Source: Bursaphelenchus xylophilus (taxonomy: Eukaryota > Nematoda > Chromadorea > Rhabditida > Aphelenchoididae). Taken from it: 64,000 nucleotides of DNA. The position numbers were made by a program, and so were the translations under genes. Where the stretch lies: NCBI GenBank assembly GCA_904066235.2, contig CAJFCV020000006.1:8866001-8930000 (forward strand). The letters are read 5' to 3'. The stretch's first letter is position 1; the number at the start of each line of letters is the position of its first letter. Below, in pieces: positions 24,892 through 35,834 of the stretch. The notes under the pieces are model-generated. The model did not search any database. It was not told the DNA's origin and worked only from the letters and a program-made list of their open reading frames with translations.

Positions 24892-27014
24892 GTCTAAAGA
24901 CTTTTAGGACAATTTTTAATGACTTTTTGGTCTTTTCTCCAAGTGCAGGGCGCAGATCTTGATGAAATTTTCGATTTATCATCTGTTTGGGCCATGCTTT
25001 TATATGTAAAAAGTTCTTGCTGTTGCTGAATAAGGAGTGCCGAAATATTCAACTTTTGCCGGAAAAAAATAGTTTGTGAAATTCACCAAGTTGCTACAAA
25101 ATACGGAGGGTCCAAGTGCCGATCAACGACTTTTATATGTATCTGACAAAAAAATCGTCGCACTTGAATCCACTTGTCGGATTTGGAGGCATCTTCAAAC
25201 CTCTCCACTTTCGAAATCCCATTTAATTTTCGACTTTCTTAATCGAGGTCATGTAGGCGCTAAATTAATTTGGATGTTTTGACGAACGGTTGCATGTATT
25301 GTAAGCAAATACTGATTCAAGTTAAAGACGCAGAAATGATGATCGTATTTTACAAATTTCTAACAAAAACAGTTGAAAAATTGGGAGAATTTAATTAAAT
25401 CGACGGCACAGCATTCCCACTGACAAGACGAGGGTCCCAGGTGCGGCGCTCAGAATTTCTCCGGATCTTACTGCCATCGAAATCAAAGAATTGCATTTGG
25501 GGTATTTTCTCTGTGAATATTTGTCTTACTGTGAGATTTAAATCCCAATTTATTGTTCGGTCCTGTTGTAAGTACCATTTTTAGTCAACTTATCCTCGTA
25601 TATTAACTTTACTCATTGTATGTACAATCTATTTCTCTGGTCTCTCCTTGATTATGTAATTTTTTCCGATTTTTTGCCTTAAATTTTACTTAAAGCAATT
25701 TTAAACTACTCCTCTAAAAATCAAACAATTCCTAATCTTCATTTCCCAATTTCTGGTCCCCTCTTACCCCATCCACAATCCATTTTCAAGCCCACCATCC
25801 TCTTTCAGCCCCATCTTGACTATAAATCACTGTGATGACGTTATGAATTTTAATTTCGAATCGAATAAAAATAAAGAATATTGCGCAACGTCTCCCGTTC
25901 AATGCCTCGAGGGCATTCCCTTTGTTCGGCGGCATGGTAATTGACCTCCTAAGGGGTTCACTTATTATTCCTGGGATCTTCCCGAAACCTCCCTACATCC
26001 ACTTCCAGCCCATTTATAAACTTTTCAATTATTTTTTCGATGTGTCTTTAAAATAATATAATTGAAGATTGAGCGGGAAGATCAACTCCATTTCTTTTCT
26101 TTTTGACATTTTTGGGTCATCCTCGGCACAATTTTCAATTTTTTTTATTTTTTTTTAACATTGGGAAGTGCTTGTTGTTAGAAAGAGAATAAAAGTTTGC
26201 AGTTACCCTAAGGCAATCTGAAAGTTTCAGAGGCTCACATTAAGCTTTAAGGCTTGAGCAATGACTTATCCTTGAAAGCACCGCTAATCCCTTTTTTGGA
26301 TTCTTTTATCATTTAGCTAGTCCACTAGTCCGCTGTTTAGCAGGGAGCAATTTATTTACCGGTTGATTTTGATTGATTTTGAGTTAGCTTATTTTTATTA
26401 TAGTTTCCAACCTTTAGATACACAATTAAGATTTTCATGTTTTTTACTTGATGAATATCGCTTTATTTTTCGAGCTATCTTTATGATTAACTGAGCTTTT
26501 CTCAGCGTAGGATTCTATTTTCCAATTTACTATTCATGTTGTTGGCCTTAATATGTAGTACGTATGTAGAATCAACGCTAAATAAAAAATCTTTTTTATG
26601 TGATGTGATACAAAGATCTTGACGAAAACGAAATAAACTTAGCACAAAATTTTAATAAATGCATATAACCAACGGTTTTATAGGTTCCAAGATTAGATTT
26701 TAAGTCGAAGCTTATAACGGAACCCTTGTTTAACGAAAAATTTTTATTTTACATCTTACAGTGTCTTTTGAAAGCTTCGATTTAAACTTTGCAATTACAA
26801 TGTACACGTTTCTAGCGTTGCTTGGCATGGCCTAGTTCTAGTCTAGTAAAATTGACCCTTCGTTTTGTGGGAGTTTTTTGTAGAGATGTTCCGTTTCATA
26901 TTTACTTCTTGATTAACAAACTATTATATCTACATAAACATGTTCGAACAATATTTTGCTTCGTAAAAGGTTACTTACTTTTTTTAGCAAAATCATAACA
27001 AAGCAGATACAGTC
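24892..27014. other. Intergenic stretch with a pogo-like repeat remnant
   Basis: Contains the carboxypeptidase 3' end and AT-rich spacer, with no supported gene. Around 26660-26760 the text 'ttataacggaacccttgtttaacgaaa' in the plus strand resembles the repeated 'taacgaa' words in the ends of pogo/Tigger elements. Related pieces lie near 2925, 27830 and 57890. The final 100 bp should hold the promoter of the first C6 gene. Confidence 0.45.
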
Positions 27015-28290
27015 ATGGTAATGCGATCCGGCTATTTAGCCCTACCGCTATCACTGTTGCTCCTCACAAAATGCACATTATCCTGCGCCGCTACTTCAAG
27101 CTCAACTACCCGTAAGTTACATTCATTGCTGCCCCTCCAATATACATTTACATATCCATTGCTTTATTCAGTATAAACTATTTTTTCAGCATGTGGAACT
27201 TGCCCGAGTCTTCAAGTCATCACAGATAACAACAGCTTGGATCATGGGGTGACTCTGACCATGGGAACGAATTCTGCACAGTGCGCCACACTAACAGTCA
27301 CTTGCACCGGCGATACCTCAACTTCCGAAGTTATTTTATTGGTATGTCAGCATTTTGCACTGCATTTGGCCGTTGAAAGGTGCTACAAAAGCGATGAAAA
27401 GCAATCGCTAAATTTCTTACACCTAGTCCTGGGCGGCGGAGAAGCCCTAAATTTTGTAAAAAAAGGGGGCAAAGAGCTATAATTTTACTCTGTGAAGTGT
27501 AAGGGTATCAAAATGAAAAGTAAGTCCAGGACAGCCGTTTGAAAATTGTTGAAAAACAAGTCAGCTACATACCGGCTATTTTTACTCATTTGTAGTCGGA
27601 AGAAGAGAAATTTTTAGAACGGCTCCTCTGAACTCACTTTGCACTCTGATACTTTGCAGAATAAAGTTAGAACACTTCTGCTCCCGGCGTGCAATGCCCG
27701 AAGCTTCATCGACGAACTTCTGCTGAGAAATCGGCGGTTACTTTTCACTGCATTTTGTAAAATTCCCTGCAGTATTTTATAGAAAGTAAAAAAAATCAAT
27801 GTGTATGAGAAAAAAAATACATAATGACAGTAAAACCGTTGTACAACCAACCCATATAACAAAACCCGTCTATTACAAAAAACAATGAGATCCAAGCGCC
27901 AGTACTGTGTCTAACCAAGCCTGACCGATTCACCACCGAACCGGACAATCATGGCGCACAGGCAATTTGTCTAGCGCAATAAAGTTGAAGGAGTTAATTT
28001 GAGGCCACAATGAACCGAACCTTGCCATAAAGAAATATACTTTTGGCTAGCCACATTCGAGTGTTTTATTTTTGAGACTTTTTATGCAATTACTTTTACT
28101 ATATACCCAAAAAGCTTTTTACATCCAACCCTTTCAGTGGACCGACAACGGACAGGACCAAGGCTCCTCCACGGACAGCAACGACAATTCAGTGACTCGA
28201 ACTCTGGTCTGCAACAACAACATGCAATGGACCCTGACGGACAACGACTTTACTGGCGTTGTAACGGCAGTTGAGTGTCTGGCGACCTGA
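27015..28290 (+). CDS. Secreted C6-domain protein, copy 1
   Basis: Three exons: 27015-27111, 27190-27341, 28138-28290, with phases 1 and 0 at the joins, giving 133 aa (131 if the second ATG at 27021 is used). Residues up to about 26 form a signal peptide (LALPLSLLLLTKCTLSCA), so the product is secreted. The rest is one nematode C6 domain (PF01681 type) with six cysteines in the pattern CGTC, QC, TC, VC, EC, ending VECLAT. A tryptophan starts exon 3. These small secreted domains are common in nematodes and have no established biochemical function. Intron 2 is about 800 bp and carries a repeat fragment. AATAAA lies at 28355-28360. It is paired in tandem with the next gene. Confidence 0.85.
27828..27900. 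repeat. Pogo/Tigger-like terminal remnant in intron
   Basis: The sequence beginning 'cagtaaaaccgttgtacaac' followed by spaced 'ataacaaaaccc' and 'attacaaaaaac' resembles the ends of pogo/Tigger elements (CAGT...TAACGAA repeats). No internal transposase and no opposite end were identified. It lies in intron 2 of C6 copy 1. Confidence 0.4.
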
Positions 28291-28858
28291 GAGGTTGGAA
28301 TTCGCAATCAAATGGTCTCTTCTAATATTCTAATGATCCAAAGTTTATATTCTTAATAAAAGAGAAACGTTTCTGTTGAGGGAAAGTGTTTCGCGTGCGG
28401 GGTGAAGTGTCATTAGCGGGATTCTTCTTCGAGGGCCCGCTTCTCGAAGCCGCGAGATCCGCTTCGGATCGGCTTCGGTTTAAAAACGCTCGGCTTCGGC
28501 AACAGATCGTCATTCATTCCTGTTGCAATTTAAACTGTATTTTAATGGTATTACTAGCATCATCACTTTTATTTTTCATCACTAACTAGAACTTCGAGGC
28601 CTTATAACGGTTTCTAAATCATAATTTGGACCAATTGAGATTCTACGGATACTTTTTCGGCCAAGTTTATATTACAGTAGGTTCAAATGTCAAAAAATTT
28701 TGATTTTTTAAATTTAATTCTAATCTCAGGATTGGCACACACCCAAAAGTGAACAAATAGAGCATATTCAACATTTTCATAATCTCTCTACCCCATAAAA
28801 TTGCCTAAATCATCATCAAAAATCGACGGTTTTCCCTTCCTTCCGTTTAATGCCATAA
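28291..28858. other. Spacer between the two C6 genes
   Basis: 568 bp with no gene. At 28440-28502 there is a short GC-rich patch with three GCTTCGG words (CGCTTCGGATCGGCTTCGG and CTCGGCTTCGG) and a CCGCGAGATC shared with the hairpin at 23888-23916. The remainder is AT-rich promoter-type sequence. Confidence 0.5.
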
Positions 28859-29626
28859 ATGTTGATGTTCAAAATCGTCCTAGTCGTAACTCTACTATCC
28901 AACGTCATAACCACGTCTACCTACGCGTGTGCCGCTACAGCTCCACCAAGTCAACCAACCACCATTCCCGCAACGACGTCCACAACAACCACTTCAACTG
29001 GCACTACAGGTACGTATACGACCGTAATTACTAGAAGCTATGTGACGGCAAGTAGCCTCTAAGTGTAAGTATTTATCGGATCAGTGTTAGAACTCTAAAT
29101 TAGGTCATTATTCGGAACAACTGACTTGATTTTTTGCTGATTTCAATTATATTGTACTAGGTGATATAATTCGAAAATCTGAGCAATAAAACATCACCTG
29201 AGTTGCCGGCACTAATTTTACGACCAATTTCAGAGTGTGGTACGTCTTGTTCTCAAGTTACTCTTAAAATGGATAGTGAAAATAGCAGACCTATTAACCA
29301 AACAGCTAAAGAAAACGCGGGAAATGGCTGTCCTGGCTTCGTATTGGACTGTGGTGGAACTTCTGATGATTCTGCAGTCATTTTTACGGTATGTAGGATG
29401 TTTTTAGACAATACATTTATCACAATTTGCCCAATGATGGCGATTTTCGACCTCGTTTTAGATATTAAAGCTAAAAATATTCTAATTTCAGTGGTATCGC
29501 AGTGGCACCGATGTCGGAAGTACCTTCGGAACTGGGACAGTCACTGCAACAGTTATCTGTAGCGCCAATAATCAACTAACATTAGAGGGAAGTGTAGTAG
29601 ATAGTGTAGAATGTATATCCACGTAA
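28859..29626 (+). CDS. Secreted C6-domain protein, copy 2
   Basis: Three exons: 28859-29009, 29234-29388, 29492-29626, giving 146 aa with the same exon number, phases (1, 0) and tryptophan-first exon 3 as copy 1. The signal peptide is at about 1-24 (MLMFKIVLVVTLLSNV...), followed by a threonine/proline-rich linker (PPSQPTTIPATTSTTTTSTG) likely to be O-glycosylated. One C6 domain follows with six cysteines (ECGTSC, GC, DC, IC, EC). The linker is much longer than in copy 1 and the domains have diverged strongly, so the duplication is old or one copy evolves fast. The AATAAA at 29637-29642 is close to the stop codon. Confidence 0.85.
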
Positions 29627-29926
29627 AATAATAAGAAATAAATAATTTATTAGAATTCGATCACAGAATATTTTACACTCGGCAACTGAGAAACTTTTCA
29701 TACCAATTGTGCAGCTTTTGACAACCGAAAGATCGGGGAGTTACGTAGAATATACAGGCTAGGTTCTGGTCTAAAGTAATATCCAAAATTATGGCGAGAA
29801 CTTGCAATTTTAGTACTCTGAGCTCATAGTACTAACCATACACAACAACACTCCTCCTTACAGCACTAAAACTCAAAAAATAATACCAAAACCTTACTGT
29901 ATATTCCAAATAAACCATATCGTTCA

Positions 29927-30349
29927 TCATGTATAACAAGGATGTCCTTTGACCATATCATCCAGTCGACTGTGGAACAATTCTGATTTTATTTCCTCCT
30001 CCGTAGACACCATCGGATTCCTCACCACCGTCGATACGTATAACTCGTAGATTTTCTGCATCAAAGCATGAATTCCCTCGGCATCCGGGTCCGTGTTCAA
30101 CACCATCTTCACGGCAGTCGCAGTTTCAATGTAATGCATCTGATAAGCGGACGTTTTGAACGACTTCACCATCTGATGTCCACCCTTGGTCGAGAGTTTG
30201 GAGGAAAATGAGCGGAGAGAGAGCAGCATCCCATAAACCAACTTGAATTCCTCATCTTTGGACATATCCGAAGATTTTTCCCGCTTCCATTCCTTGTAGA
30301 CGATACATTGTCCCGATTTGTTGAAGATGTAGAGGTTGTAGATCGTCAT
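29927..30349 (-). CDS. TRAPPC1: TRAPP complex subunit TRAPPC1 (Bet5 family)
   Basis: Single-exon gene of 140 aa beginning MTIYNLYIFNKSGQCIVYKE (human TRAPPC1 is 145 aa). Conserved blocks are EEFKLVYGMLLSLRSFSSKL, KTSAYQMHYIETATAVKMV and a C-terminal ELFHSRLDDMVKGHPCYT. It is a longin-like core subunit shared by the TRAPP complexes, which act as exchange factors for Rab1/Ypt1 in ER-to-Golgi traffic and autophagy. The open frame runs upstream to 30580, but that extension is not conserved and the family always starts at MT(I/V)xNLY, so 30349 is chosen. Divergent from RPA1 with 613 bp between start codons. Confidence 0.95.
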   Translation of the reverse strand: MTIYNLYIFNKSGQCIVYKEWKREKSSDMSKDEEFKLVYGMLLSLRSFSSKLSTKGGHQMVKSFKTSAYQMHYIETATAVKMVLNTDPDAEGIHALMQKIYELYVSTVVRNPMVSTEEEIKSELFHSRLDDMVKGHPCYT

Positions 30350-30962
30350 CGAGACATAAAAGAAAAAAACTCTCGACAAAAAGAATTTTTTTGGAAAAAA
30401 ATCTCGAAGAAGTTTGCGTGGCCACCCGTGGCATTTCCGCAAACTGCGGCCTAAAATACCATTCGAGACAGAGACGAACACTTTTAGGGAGCGGAATCGC
30501 AAAGTAGTGGCATATATTGTCTTCAGCTGATCAGGTTGCAAGTACTTGCAGACCAAATTTTCGAACTTTGCTCGAATCATGGGATTACCTTACTTTCCGT
30601 CATAAACAACATCACAGCGTGACGATTTTTTATGCCCAAAATGCATAAAAATATATGGGGCCTTACCTTATAAACATTCAATCTAGACCTCTAGAGTTCC
30701 GATATTTGACTTTCATTGTAATCGTACTGCTATTTACTGTTGAATAATCAAAACTTTTTATTATCGGGCGCAGCATGCCAGAGGTCAAGTGAACCGAATC
30801 GTGTTCTCCTTGAAACGTAATGCCAAACTTTTTTGGTTTTATGTCCCGCAACGATGACAATCGCAGAAAAAGCGCGAAATCGTGGTAAATAAAATTGCTG
30901 GAACGAAAAATCCGCCAGGATTTAGTCGTTTCGACATCGTGGCTTTGAAACTTGAACCAAAT
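30350..30962. promoter_or_regulatory. Divergent intergenic region, TRAPPC1 / RPA1
   Basis: 613 bp between two head-to-head start codons. A minus-strand open frame of 105 codons (30678-30995) overlaps RPA1 exon 1 and has no recognisable domain. I regard it as chance. Promoters for both genes should lie here. Confidence 0.45.
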
Positions 30963-33557
30963 ATGACCGAAAATCTTGATCGTGGCTTCTTCCAAGTAAG
31001 TGTAATATGATTTATGAGTTGAACTACTTTCTCTTAATCGTTGGCAACGAATGTCGGTGATTAAGATGTAGATTGTTACTCATTTTTGTCCAAAGTTATC
31101 TGAATTGATCTCTAATTGTCCGTATTTTACCTAAAATAAAACTTCTTATCTGGTCTGACTTGTTTAACTTTCAGCATCTTCTCGACAACAGTGCCACGGC
31201 CAAGAAGAACCCGGTCTTGCAAGTGCTGGAGTTGAGAAAATATGGAAGTGGGAATGCGTCGAGTAACAGTGTTGCTTTCCGCGCTCGAATGAGTGATTCC
31301 CAATTCACTTATTCCAATTGCATTGGATCTCCTGAAGTCTATGAAGTTTTGGAGAATCAAGGAGTACTGAACAGTCGTCCCATCATCCGGGTGAACAGCT
31401 ATACGAGTAATGATAATAAGTGAGTGGTTTTTATTGTTAATTTTGGTGTTTAGGATCAAGAAGTAATTTGCTGCGGAAATTTGCCTTATATCACTTTTTT
31501 GATGGCATGATATTCCTGAGGTCTTGAGGGGTCTTGGAGAAATTTTGTGGGAGGTTTAAAATATTCTAGATTACCTGTTAGACGATATAGTCTGAACGCC
31601 TTAAATAATATAGATTTTTTCTCTTATCGTTTTTATTTTTTTAGTGGAAAACGTCTTTTCTGCATGGTGAACGTTGAAGTTTTGGAGGATTCCGCTCAAC
31701 AAGTTGGTCAACCCATCCCCCATTCCGGAAATCCTAACGACTATCGTGGAATGGACACTATGGAGATCTCAACTGCATCTTCCCCATCTCGCAAACGAGT
31801 TGCAGCCTCTATGAATGCGACCACTCCATCCAAGAAAGCAACTCCTCAAGGTGGAGTGTTTGGACAACGAGTCTTTGCCATCAAAGACATCAGTCCGTAT
31901 GTCAACAACTTCCTTCTTTGTGGACTGTGTCAGTCGAAGGAGCAGATTAGACAAGTCAACACGAAAAGAGGCCCCTCCAACATCTTGAACTTCACCTTGA
32001 TCGATGATGCGGGCTCTTCGATTAGAATCTCAGTTTGGGGAGATCAGGCCACCCAAGTTGACCAGATCTTAGAAGAAGGTCAGACTTATTATGTGAACTG
32101 TCAAGGAAGCGGATGTGTGAGAGAATCTAACAAAAGATTCAATGCCACTGGACATCCATATGAACTGAGTTTGAATAGCTCTTGCACGGTAAGTTTTTTA
32201 AATTTTTTGTTGGTTTTTTAGGAATGGTTTAATGAATACGACATGAAGAAACTCGGGTTTTAATTTTCAGCTCGAACCTTGCATTGACAGAGTCGTGGCT
32301 CCAACTTCCATCAAACTGAACCCAATCCCATTGTCGGACATCAAAATGCATGCGAATGAATGTGTGGACCTTGTGGGAGTCATTGACACGGTAGATGAAG
32401 TCTCGACAGTCAATGCGAAGGACGGAAGAACCCTCCACAAAAGAAATGTTGGCCTCATCGACGACTCGAAGACCCAAGTACAACTTACTTTATGGGAAGA
32501 TGACGCCCATTCCTTTGACTACCAGCCTGGAGAAGTTGTTTGCGTGAAAGGAGCGTCGGTCAGAGAATTCAATGGTGGTTTTTCGCTGAGCGTGTCCAAG
32601 GCCCAGACCCAGATCTTCCCATCGCCACCGGAAGATTCGACCACGGAATCCCTTCAGAAGTGGTTCATTCAAGAAAGACCGAATGCGGAAGTGGCGTCGA
32701 TCAGTGGAGGGGATGCCGGAGGATCTTTGGAAAGAGATTTCAAGTCGATTGGAGTGGTTCAAGCCTCTGGAATGGCCAACAGCACTGCATTGGATGACAG
32801 AGGCATCTACATCAATATCAAGGCCATGGTTAATGGAGTCAAGACCGAAAATGCGTTCTATCAGGTAATAAAGGAGGCTGATGCGGGGTTATAGAAGGAA
32901 ATTGGAGAGAATTTTTATGTTGTACATGACAAGTATAATATAAAAATGGATATTTTTTTATTTTTTATTTTCTTTAAATTGAATTTGTAGTAAGATTGTG
33001 TGTTTCAGAGCTGCAAGCAATGCAGAAAGAAGGTGAATGTGGTCGACAACACCATCAATTGTGACCGCTGTGGACCCGGAGTCGAGGCCAAGTATGTGTA
33101 CATGCTGTCTCTGGAAGTCGCCGATTTTACGGGTGTTTGTTGGCTTACCCTCTTTGACGAAGCTGCCCAAAGTCTCCTGCAGATCAGCGCTGATGAGCTG
33201 CAGCAAATGTATACTGATGATGTAGGTCAAGGGTTATATAATTTCTTCTCAATTTTTAGAGTCTTGGCTTTTAAATAGAAAGACGATGTATTTTACTTTC
33301 AGAGAGAATCCTACGACGCGGTATTCGACAGAATTCGCTTCAGCGATTACATTTTTAGATGCAGAATCAAGTATGAAACGTTCAATGTAAGTGGTTTTAA
33401 TGTTTGAATTTGATGTTTAGTGCAAGATCAAAGCATAAAATGTTGATTACAGGACCGCCAGAACCTCCGTTGGACCGCAATGCAAGTGAACCCGGTGAAT
33501 TATGACAGGTTGTGTGGAATTTTCCAAAGATCCCTCGAAAAAATCGACCAACTTTAA
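30963..33557 (+). CDS. rpa-1: Replication protein A large subunit (RPA70)
   Basis: Seven exons: 30963-30995, 31175-31419, 31645-32188, 32271-32864, 33009 to about 33225, about 33305-33386, 33453-33557, giving about 606 aa (human 616). The tiny first exon (MTENLDRGFFQ) is placed by ATG, donor and phase. The N-terminal OB fold (about 1-105) is followed by a serine/proline linker, then DBD-A (from about 168, VFAIKDISPY), DBD-B (exon 4) and DBD-C with its zinc ribbon (Cys474, 477, 490, 493: SCKQC...NCDRC). The C-terminus trimerises with RPA2 and RPA3. RPA coats single-stranded DNA in replication, repair and checkpoint signalling. The join between exons 5 and 6 is ambiguous by a few bases. The version giving MYTDDVESYDAVF fits the family best. 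AATAAA is at 33679-33684. Confidence 0.95.
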
Positions 33558-33722
33558 GAACTCACTTGTATGATTGGAATATTCAGTGTATCTCACCTAT
33601 AATTTAATGTAATTTGTAGTATTGTCCTGTTAATTTAAAGGTAACCTGTTCTTTAAGTTCGTTTTTATAGTAGAATACAATAAATGGGGCTGTAAAATTC
33701 GAAGTTTTGAAGGATAAAGAGG

Positions 33723-33804
33723 GATAAAACATGGTGCATTGGCCGGGAAGGAGCTTTTTGGGATCTTTTTGTGCCTGTTCCCAGCCAATGAACCATGTTT
33801 TATC
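33723..33804. other. 82-nt imperfect hairpin after RPA1
   Basis: Arms 33723-33749 and 33778-33804 are 27 nt each and pair at 25 positions (mismatches at left 33736 and 33744), with a 28-nt loop. The outer stem begins GATAAAACATGGT against ACCATGTTTTATC. It lies 39 bp beyond the RPA1 polyadenylation signal. Size and pairing fit a microRNA-like precursor, but a tiny palindromic transposon remnant would look the same. Confidence 0.55.
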
Positions 33805-35834
33805 TGATTTTGATCAAATTTTAGATATAATTCGGAACAGAAAAGGGTGTTTTTTGTATTATGAAAAGCGAGGAAAGGAAAGATAAAATGGAATAAATTT
33901 TCATGGCCGTTTTCTTTTTAGTCCGCCTTGATTTCAAAATTAAAATAAAAAACATAATTGACATCGGCGTTCACTTATACACCTAATTGTAAGCAAATTC
34001 TGTGAAATTAAAAGTGCCTTGCGGCGCTCAGATATGGTTCAAATTTAGCACGAGTGATTTATAAAGACCGTATACCAATTGCTAAAAGTTTTAGCTCGCA
34101 CGTTGCAGAGTTTTTAAATGTTAAAGCAAATTTTGACGACGAGAGAGTATGCAAACCGTGGAGAGTGGCTAGAGATTTTTCTTGGCAAATCTTGTGTGAA
34201 TTGAGAATTTGCGGAAGTACTGAACAATATAATACATAAGGAAAAGATCATTTTTTGGTTTCAGCTGATGAGAGCGAGTGAATTTTTGGTCAACTTTCGT
34301 GCAAAAAATCCTTTTTTTAATGAAATTCACGCTTTGAAAATTTCGCGTATGCCTTGAAAAAAATTTGATCTGTATTTGGGCCAATTTTATTAAAATATGA
34401 AGGTCTTTTATCTACCATTTCGATGGAAAATTGGACAATTATAATATCCGGAAAATTAAAAAAAAAAACACATTCATCATCGATACTAAATGATTTCTCA
34501 TCCTCTAACTGGATGGTACAAGACTGAGTACCCCCCAAAAAATTATTTCAGAGACAGTCATGAGGTGGCATCGAAGCCTTGGCCTCCAATCTTGGAGGGT
34601 TTCCCGTCGATAAAGCCTTACAATTGACAGTTTCATGGCTTCGCCCCCATTATTAACATATTCCTTTGGTTGCTCTCGAAACTCAAGGCTGAAACGTTCG
34701 TTTGAGCGGGATAACGAGGGATATTCGTGAAGTTATTTGGATTTTTATAATTTTTTGGGCTTTCGGTTGTATTCAAATTGAAATTAATGTTAAATTTGAG
34801 TGGGTTTTAAGGCCACGACATCTTGGGTGTAGATTTTTATGAGGTCAAAGTCATAATATTCAATAAAATGCCTAGGTTTTCTTCAATTTTTCATTTATGA
34901 TCAACCCGGTCATCACTTTTTGGCTCAGCCGAGATATCTAACAATCTCCGAGGGAGCATGAAAAATGAGGAGAGACAGTCAGAGAAAAAAATCCGGTGAT
35001 ACAGCGAGCGTTGTAGCCAGAAGTTAATGTAAAAAGTTGTAGATTTTTTGCGATATTCGATTTGGAAATTTTAAAATCAGTGAGCAAAGCACAACAAATT
35101 TTTTTTACGAAAAAGTTCTATCAAATTTTGCGAATTTATGGCTGAAAGACGTTTTTTCTCTGACTGTCTCTCCTCGTTCACAATAGTCTTTAAAATCAGA
35201 TCCTTTTTGCAAAAAATTCAGCTTAGTTTCTTGAGATGTTTCAACAAAAAATAACTTTTCTCCCCGCGAAATTGGCGGGTTTATGGTCAAAATTCTAATT
35301 TTTTTCTACCGTCTCCACATTTTCCATAACTCTTGTCCTCAAAAACCGCTGAATTTTTTGGGTTCGTCTGTCGATCACGACCTAATTTATGTCGTATTTG
35401 TCGAACCCATTCAAAACTTATTATCCTGTTCGAACATTTTTTTTGTTTCAAGTTTATCTCATGTAATATTAGACCATGAACAATGACGGAGCAATGGCTT
35501 TATTTATTTTTGTTTATTATTTATTCCCATTAATTCGGTGAACTTGAGAAAAGGAATTCGATTTTGTCTCAAATTTCCAATCCGCCTTGTTGATTATTGC
35601 TCGAGATTTATTTCATTTTTATTCGTCTATTTGCAAGTTATTTGGGGTCGCTAAAATGTGCATTTTAGAAATCAAATTGCGGGTGAGTGCAAGGATTACA
35701 AGTGTCGTATTTTACTCACTAAAATATTGGTATTTCAACTCAAAGGAAATCAGAAAAAAAGTGATCCATTCTTGAAATGGAAACTTAATTTTGAATGATT
35801 TTGTTGGAATTGTATGTACCGTTCGTTCCAGAGG
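33805..35834. other. Intergenic stretch with decayed MITE copies
   Basis: No supported gene. Around 34030-34385 a decayed copy of the GGGGAAGTACCCC family is recognisable by 'aaaagttttagctcgcacgttgcag' and later 'tttcgcgtatgccttga'. At 34966-35172 there is an inverted repeat with arms GAGGAGAGACAGTCAGAGAA and its complement, separated by about 160 bp, probably another derivative of the same family. The acceptor-like GTTCGTTCCAG just before 35835 suggests a 5'UTR intron or trans-splice site for the aquaporin gene. Confidence 0.5.

Noticed and set aside
30350..30580. N-terminal extension of the TRAPPC1 frame
   Set aside because: Family members begin at the MT(I/V)xNLY methionine; the extra 77 residues have no conserved features.
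30678..30995. 105-codon minus-strand open frame
   Set aside because: Overlaps RPA1 exon 1 and lies in the divergent promoter; no recognisable motif.
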